DNA of 64,000 nucleotides from NCBI RefSeq assembly GCF_015694525.1, contig NZ_JADQDM010000002.1, positions 186,001 through 250,000 of the forward strand, read 5' to 3'. Positions 58,244 to 64,000 of this stretch are shown one piece after another. The position numbers and the translations under genes were made by a program. Numbering within the stretch: the stretch's first letter is position 1; every line of letters begins with the position of its first letter. The notes below the pieces were generated by a model. That model saw only the letters and a list, made by a program, of their open reading frames with translations, was not told where the DNA came from and did not search any database. The DNA comes from Hymenobacter ruricola. Its GTDB lineage: Bacteria; Bacteroidota; Bacteroidia; Cytophagales; Hymenobacteraceae.

Positions 58244-59428
58244 GTGTTTGGCTCCGGTTCGTCGCAGGTACGGGTATTGCTGGCTTCGGTGCTCAAGCCC
58301 GTGGACGATACCCGCATGCGGGGCAAGTTTGCCGAAACGCTACTGGAACGGCCCACCCTGGAGCTCCACGTGGCCGGCCGCGACACCGGCGACGACCTGC
58401 ATCACACCCTGGTCGACGCCTTTCCGCAAGTTCACCACCACCGCATTTTCTGGGGCTCGCGCCTGAGCCCTAACCGGCTACGGGCGCAGGCCCGCTACTG
58501 GCGCCTGCTGCGGGCGCTGCAACCGCAGCTGGTCGTCGTGCACGCGCCGGAGCTGCTGCCGCTCACGCTGCTCTGGAATCGCCTGGGCCCCGGCCGGAAA
58601 TTCCTCTACGACATCCGCGAAAACTACGCCCTGAACGTTTCGACCCAGCGCGTGTACCAGGGCCTCACGCGCCGGCTGCTGGCCGCCGGGTTGCGCTGGG
58701 TGGAAGGCCACGCCGCTCGCCGGGCCGCCGGGGTGGTGTTAGCCGAAGCCAGCTACGCCGACGAACTGCCCTTCCTGCAAGCATTGCCGGCCGGCCGGGT
58801 CGTGCTGCTGGAAAACAAGTACCAGCCCGTGCCCGGCGAAGCCCTACCCGCGCAGCCCACGCCCCTGCCGCCGCCCGGGGAGCCGCTGCGGCTGCTGTTT
58901 TCGGGCACCATTTCCGCGCTCAACGGCGTGTGGGAGGCCATTGCGCTGGCCGAGGCGCTGCGCGGGGCCTGGCCCAGCGGGGCGCGGCTCACCATCATTG
59001 GCTTCTGCCAGCAGCCCGGGCTGCTGCGGCAGCTTCAGGAAAAGGTAGCCGCCAATGCTGCCTGGCTCACGTTCATCGGCGGGGCGCTGCCCGTGCCGCA
59101 CGCCGAAATCGTGGCCGAAATGGGCCGCAGCCACCTGGGCTTGCTGCCCTACCGGCCCCACCCGAGCACGGAACGTTGCCGGCCCACCAAGCTGTTTGAA
59201 TACCTGGCGCACGGCCTGCCCATGCTGGCTTCGCCGAACCCCTTGTGGCAGGAATTGCTACAAAAACACGGCGCGGGACTGTCCGTCGATTTCGCCCAGC
59301 CCATCGACGGGCCCGCGCTGGTGGCGCAGCTGCGGAGCGCCAGTTTTTACCCCCACGGCATCCCTGCTGATGCGCTGTGGGCCGGGGAAGGCAAAAAATT
59401 GTGGCTTTTGCTGGATTCTCTCGTTTAA
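58244..59428 (+). CDS. Glycosyltransferase, GT4-like (GT-B fold)
   Basis: A 394-residue GT-B-fold enzyme. GTG 58244 is chosen because VRVLLASVLKPVDDTRMRGK follows closely; the frame continues upstream into antisense dapD sequence. The N-terminal domain has LVVVHAPELLPLTLLWNRLG and FLYDIRENYALN. The nucleotide-sugar domain has LRLLFSGTISALNGVWEAIA, LTFIGGALPVPHAEIVAEMG and RSHLGLLPYRPHP. RPTKLFEYLAHGLPMLAS is the conserved E-x7-E-like region. It would transfer a sugar to a lipid or polysaccharide acceptor. TACCATCTTTGG at 58229 resembles a promoter. No polysaccharide cluster is present, so the substrate is unknown. Confidence 0.82.
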   Translation: MFGSGSSQVRVLLASVLKPVDDTRMRGKFAETLLERPTLELHVAGRDTGDDLHHTLVDAFPQVHHHRIFWGSRLSPNRLRAQARYWRLLRALQPQLVVVHAPELLPLTLLWNRLGPGRKFLYDIRENYALNVSTQRVYQGLTRRLLAAGLRWVEGHAARRAAGVVLAEASYADELPFLQALPAGRVVLLENKYQPVPGEALPAQPTPLPPPGEPLRLLFSGTISALNGVWEAIALAEALRGAWPSGARLTIIGFCQQPGLLRQLQEKVAANAAWLTFIGGALPVPHAEIVAEMGRSHLGLLPYRPHPSTERCRPTKLFEYLAHGLPMLASPNPLWQELLQKHGAGLSVDFAQPIDGPALVAQLRSASFYPHGIPADALWAGEGKKLWLLLDSLV

Positions 59429-59541
59429 ACCGCCACCTTTGCGCCCATTTTGCGTCAACTGAGCGGCTGCTTCATTGCAGAGCCGCTTTCGTTTCTTTCA
59501 CGCTTCTATTCGCACCTCCCACCCCCTCACTTCAACCGTTT

Positions 59542-60552
59542 ATGGCAACGCTACGTCATTCTTACATCGCCGGAGTCGGCCACTACGTTCCGAGCCGCGT
59601 CGTAAAAAACGCCGAGCTGGAGCCGATGATGAACACCTCCGACGCCTGGATTCAGGAGCGCACCGGCATTCAGGAGCGGCGCTGGTTCGAGGAAGGCACC
59701 GACACTACCGCCAACATGGGCGCCAACGCCGCCCGCAAGGCCCTGGAAATGGCCGGCGTGGAAGCCAACGACGTGCAGATGATAGTATTTGCCACGCTCT
59801 CGCCCGACTACTTCTTTCCCGGCTCCGGCGTGCTCCTGCAGCGCGAGCTCGGCATCACTAACAACTGCCCGGCCCTTGACGTGCGCAACCAATGCTCGGG
59901 CTTCGTGTACGCCCTCTCGGTGGCCGACCAGTTCATCCGCACCGGCATGTACGACACGGTGCTGGTGGTGGGCTCCGAAATCCATTCCTCGGGCCTCGAC
60001 AAGTCGCCGGAAGGCCGCGGCGTGGCCGTTATTTTCGGCGATGGCGCGGGCGCCGTGGTGCTCCGGCCCAGCACCGAAGAAGGCCAGGGCATCCTCAGCA
60101 CGCACCTGCACTCGCAGGGCGAATTTGCCGAGGAGCTCATCGTGAAAGAGCCCAGCTCAAACCGCGACAACCGGGCTGACTATGTGGTGGCCAACAAGCA
60201 GGACCTCTACCCCTTCATGAACGGCCAAAACGTGTTCAAGCACGCCGTGGTGCGCTTTCCGCAGGTCATCAAGGAAGCCCTGGACCAGAACGGCTACCAG
60301 CCTTCCGACGTCAACATGCTCATTCCGCACCAGGCCAACCTGCGCATCACCCAGTACGTGCAACAGAAAATGGGCCTGAGCGACGACAAAGTGTACAGCA
60401 ACATCCAGCGCTACGGCAACACCACCGCCGCCTCCGTGCCCATCGCCCTGAGCGAAGCTGTGCAGGAAGGCCGCATCAAGCGCGGCGACCTGGTGTGCCT
60501 CGCCGCCTTCGGCAGCGGCTTCACCTGGGCCTCGGCCCTGATTAAATGGTAG
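59542..60552 (+). CDS. fabH: 3-oxoacyl-ACP synthase III (FabH)
   Basis: A 336-residue ketoacyl-ACP synthase III. ATG 59542 starts MATLRHSYIAGVGHYVPSRV. The catalytic Cys (about 118) is in LDVRNQCSGFVYALSVADQF, His in LIPHQANLRITQYVQ, and Asn in RYGNTTAASVPIALSEAV. GDGAGAVVL follows the Cys domain as expected. It condenses acetyl-CoA or branched acyl-CoA with malonyl-ACP to start fatty-acid synthesis in the cytoplasm. Adjacent fab genes are absent, which is common for additional FabH copies in Bacteroidota. A DtxR-like regulator follows. Confidence 0.94.
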   Translation: MATLRHSYIAGVGHYVPSRVVKNAELEPMMNTSDAWIQERTGIQERRWFEEGTDTTANMGANAARKALEMAGVEANDVQMIVFATLSPDYFFPGSGVLLQRELGITNNCPALDVRNQCSGFVYALSVADQFIRTGMYDTVLVVGSEIHSSGLDKSPEGRGVAVIFGDGAGAVVLRPSTEEGQGILSTHLHSQGEFAEELIVKEPSSNRDNRADYVVANKQDLYPFMNGQNVFKHAVVRFPQVIKEALDQNGYQPSDVNMLIPHQANLRITQYVQQKMGLSDDKVYSNIQRYGNTTAASVPIALSEAVQEGRIKRGDLVCLAAFGSGFTWASALIKW

Positions 60553-60567
60553 GATATGCTTCGCAAT

Positions 60568-60662
60568 TAAGAATTATGAATGGAGAATTATGAATTAATC
60601 GGCAGTCGGCTACTTAGGTGGCGCGGCTTCATTGACTCAATTTTTTAATTCACAATTCTTAA
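60568..60662. repeat. AT-rich inverted repeat
   Basis: TTAAGAATTATGAAT (60568-60582) pairs with ATTCACAATTCTTAA (60648-60662) with one mismatch. It lies in the gap between fabH and the MntR-type gene. Confidence 0.75.
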
Positions 60663-60678
60663 TTCATTATTAAACCAG

Positions 60679-61341
60679 ATGCCCAGCCACACCGAGGAAA
60701 ATTACCTCAAGGCCATTTTCAAGCTGGCCGAGGCCGAACCCGACGCCGCGGGCGTGAGCACCAACCGCATTGCCGCGGCGCTGGACACCCGCGCCGCCTC
60801 GGTGACCGACATGCTGCGCCGCCTGGCCGATAAGGGCCTGCTCAACTACGAGAAGTACCGCGGCGTGCAGCTCACGCCCGAAGGCCAGCGCCTGGCCCTG
60901 CTCACCATCCGCAAGCACCGGCTGTGGGAGGTGTTTCTGGTGCAGCAGCTGGGCTTTAACTGGGACGAGGTGCACGAAGTGGCCGAGGAGTTGGAGCACG
61001 TGCAGTCGCCGCTGCTCATGCGCCGGCTCGACGCCTTCCTGGGCCACCCGGCCCTCGACCCGCACGGCGACCCCATTCCGGCCGAGGACGGGGCCATGCG
61101 CCGCCCTGCCCACCGCCTGCTGGCCGACCTCTGCGCGAGCGAACGCGGCACGCTGGCCGCCGTCAAAAACACTTCCGCGCCCTTCTTGCAATACCTGGAC
61201 AAGGTGGGCCTGCAGCTCGGCGCACTGGTTGAAGTACTGGACAAGGTGGCATTTGATAATTCTTTCGAAATCAGAATAAACCGTGAGCGCACGGCACTCA
61301 TTTCGGCCGAAGTCAGCCGTAATTTGTTTGTAACGGCGTAA
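60679..61341 (+). CDS. DtxR/MntR family metal-dependent regulator
   Basis: A 220-residue regulator. The winged-helix domain begins HTEENYLKAIFKLAEAEPDA, with VSTNRIAAALDTRAASVTDM as the helix-turn-helix and GLLNYEKYRGVQLTPEGQRL as the wing. The metal-binding and dimerisation domain has HRLWEVFLVQQLGFNWDEVH, EVAEELEHVQSPLLMRRLDA and LGHPALDPHGDPIP. Glu and His residues in these positions bind Mn or Fe. The C-terminal 65 residues carry a FeoA/SH3-like segment. It probably represses metal uptake genes, none of which are visible here. ATG 60679 is the start. Confidence 0.92.
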   Translation: MPSHTEENYLKAIFKLAEAEPDAAGVSTNRIAAALDTRAASVTDMLRRLADKGLLNYEKYRGVQLTPEGQRLALLTIRKHRLWEVFLVQQLGFNWDEVHEVAEELEHVQSPLLMRRLDAFLGHPALDPHGDPIPAEDGAMRRPAHRLLADLCASERGTLAAVKNTSAPFLQYLDKVGLQLGALVEVLDKVAFDNSFEIRINRERTALISAEVSRNLFVTA

Positions 61342-61353
61342 CCGAAACCTGTC

Positions 61354-62772
61354 GTGGCCCAAGCTCTTTTTTCCGATACCATCGTGGCCTTGTCCACGCC
61401 GCCGGGCGCGGGCGCGCTGGCGGTTGTGCGCCTGTCGGGGCCCGCTGCCGTGGCCATTACCGCCGCCGTTTTTTCCAAGAAAAGCCTGCCCGAAGCAGCT
61501 GGCCACACGCTGCACTACGGCACCCTGCGCGACTCCGCCAGCGGCGACGTCATCGACGAAGTGGTGGTGGCCCTCTACCGCGCGCCGCGCTCGTTCACCC
61601 GCGAAGACGTGGTCGAAATCAGCTGCCACGGCTCCGACTACGTGGTGCGGCAGGTGCTGGCCCTGCTCCTGCGCCACGGCGCCCGCCTGGCCGAAGCCGG
61701 CGAGTTCACCAAGCGCGCCTTCCTCAACGGGGCCCTCGACCTGGCCCAGGCCGAAGCCGTGGCCGACCTCATCGCCGCCGACTCGGCCCTGAGCCACCGC
61801 GTGGCCCTGAATCAGCTCCGCGGCGGCTTTTCGCAGGAGTTGCGGGAGTTGCGCGGCCGGCTCATCAAGTTTGCCGCATTGCTGGAGCTGGAGCTGGATT
61901 TTGGCGAAGAAGACGTGGAGTTTGCCGACCGCACCGGCCTGGCCCGGCTGCTGGCCGAAGTGCGCGGCGTGGTAGCCGGTCTGCTGCGCTCGTTTGAGCT
62001 CGGCAACGTCATCAAAAACGGCATTACCGCCGTCATTGCCGGGCGGCCGAATGCCGGCAAGTCGACGCTGCTCAACGCTTTGCTGCGCGAAGAAAGAGCC
62101 ATTGTCTCGGCCATTCCGGGCACCACCCGCGACTTTATTGAGGACGAAGTCAGCCTCGACGGCCTGCGGTTTCGCTTTGTGGACACGGCCGGCCTGCGCG
62201 ACAATCCGGCCGATGAAGTGGAGGCCATCGGCGTGCGCCGCACCCGGCAGCGCGTGCGCCAGGCCGCGCTGCTCCTGTACCTCTTCGACTTAACCCAGAT
62301 GACGCCCGGCGAGGTGCAGGCTGAAATAAAAGAGCTCACCGAAGGGCTTGATTTGCCGGTAATGGCCGTGGGCAACAAGACCGACCTGGCTACGCCCGAA
62401 ACCCCAAAAGCCTTTGCCGCTGAGCTTCGGACAGGCGAGTCGGGTGCGGAAACGCCGCTGGTGTTTGTGGCGGCTGGTCAGAACCAGGGCCTGGAAGCGC
62501 TGCAAGCCGCTTTGGTGGCCCAGGTGCGCGGCTCGGCGCTGGAAAACACGGCTTCGGCCACCATTGTGACCAACGTGCGCCACGCCCGGGCGCTGGAAAC
62601 AGCCGCCGCGCACCTGGCCGCCGTGCAAGCCGGCCTCGACACCGGCCGCGGCACCGAACTGCTGGCCGCCGACTTGCGCCACGCCTTGGCGGCGCTGGGC
62701 GAGATTACCGGCGAAATCTCCTCCGAAGATTTGCTCACCAGCATCTTCACCCAGTTTTGCATCGGCAAGTGA
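61354..62772 (+). CDS. mnmE: tRNA modification GTPase MnmE
   Basis: A 472-residue MnmE. GTG 61354 starts MAQALFSDTIVALSTPPGAG. The N-terminal domain binds 5-formyl-THF (ALAVVRLSGPAAVAITAAVF). The GTPase domain has G1 GRPNAGKSTLLN (about 229), G2 TTRDFIEDEV, G3 DTAGLRD and G4 NKTD. The C-terminus ends in FTQFCIGK, the diagnostic CIGK motif. With MnmG it installs the 5-carboxymethylaminomethyl group on U34 of tRNAs. It is normal in length and complete, 12 bases downstream of the regulator gene, so the two are probably co-transcribed. Confidence 0.97.
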   Translation: MAQALFSDTIVALSTPPGAGALAVVRLSGPAAVAITAAVFSKKSLPEAAGHTLHYGTLRDSASGDVIDEVVVALYRAPRSFTREDVVEISCHGSDYVVRQVLALLLRHGARLAEAGEFTKRAFLNGALDLAQAEAVADLIAADSALSHRVALNQLRGGFSQELRELRGRLIKFAALLELELDFGEEDVEFADRTGLARLLAEVRGVVAGLLRSFELGNVIKNGITAVIAGRPNAGKSTLLNALLREERAIVSAIPGTTRDFIEDEVSLDGLRFRFVDTAGLRDNPADEVEAIGVRRTRQRVRQAALLLYLFDLTQMTPGEVQAEIKELTEGLDLPVMAVGNKTDLATPETPKAFAAELRTGESGAETPLVFVAAGQNQGLEALQAALVAQVRGSALENTASATIVTNVRHARALETAAAHLAAVQAGLDTGRGTELLAADLRHALAALGEITGEISSEDLLTSIFTQFCIGK

Positions 62773-62977
62773 GCGGGCTTTAACGCCGATTTAACCTGCG
62801 GCGTCGCGAAATCTTCGCAATCGTTGCCATTGGCCCCAAAAGCTTTTTTTATGCCCATTTCGGAAACAGCAGGCCGGTTTCTTTTGTAGTGAAAGCGTAG
62901 GGCTAAGCCCCAAAATTTCCCGGCTTACGGCGTATGCCTTAGTTTCGCACCGTATTATTTCCCCATCCCTCCCGCCC

Positions 62978-64000
<1,023 letters not shown>

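Overview
The window is high-GC chromosomal DNA with features typical of Hymenobacter or a close relative (Bacteroidota, Cytophagales). The evidence is the many Bacteroidota-type lipoproteins, a C-terminal type IX secretion sorting domain on the glucuronoyl esterase, TAnnTTTG-type promoter elements, weak Shine-Dalgarno signals, and housekeeping genes (mnmE, dapD, fabH, msrA, gltA) of Bacteroidota character. No rRNA, tRNA, CRISPR array, prophage or plasmid genes were seen. The genus is an inference; no database could be searched.

Layout. 1-10470: a DUF5691 / MoxR-type AAA ATPase / DUF5682 / von Willebrand A cluster. Two low-GC hypothetical genes, a flavin oxidoreductase, an unknown gene and a 2-oxoglutarate oxygenase lie inside it. 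10788-17168: an SF1 helicase, a SMP-30-like lipoprotein, a SlyD-like isomerase, an ACP phosphodiesterase-like protein, a PPOX protein and a CrtA-like protein. 17331-22449: three paralogous lipoproteins in which I see a kinase-like DRH motif. 22473-31014: topoisomerase IB, a LytS/LytTR two-component pair, a CE15-like glucuronoyl esterase and an App1-like phosphatase.

31057-37744 is a defence-type island. It holds a single-chain type ISP/IIG-like restriction-modification enzyme, an AAA ATPase overlapping a TOPRIM-like DUF4276 gene, a frameshifted second copy of the restriction gene's 3' end, a membrane-anchored TIR-like gene with an in-frame stop, and an XRE regulator behind large inverted repeats. 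The restriction gene carries five 10-bp C-rich repeats inside its reading frame, so changes in copy number would switch it on and off. Its presumed target-recognition segment is a patch of about 40% GC by hand count.

37977-52044: a RAYT (REP-associated tyrosine transposase) bracketed by long GAGACGC inverted repeats, a radical-SAM plus nucleotidyltransferase pair, a run of lipoproteins (one frameshifted), a LON-substrate-binding-like protein, an M48 protease and an L,D-transpeptidase. 52326-64000: an ABC-F protein, 3-hydroxyacyl-CoA dehydrogenase, msrA, dapD, a glycosyltransferase, fabH, a DtxR/MntR-type regulator, mnmE and the start of gltA.

Interspersed palindromes are the other main theme. 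There are about seven copies of a GTAGAGACGC family, six of a GTCATGC..GCATGAC family, a cluster of AAACGGCCGTTT palindromes that includes a perfect 64-bp palindrome, and several other long inverted repeats. Most lie at gene ends, and several supply the stop codon of the adjacent gene.
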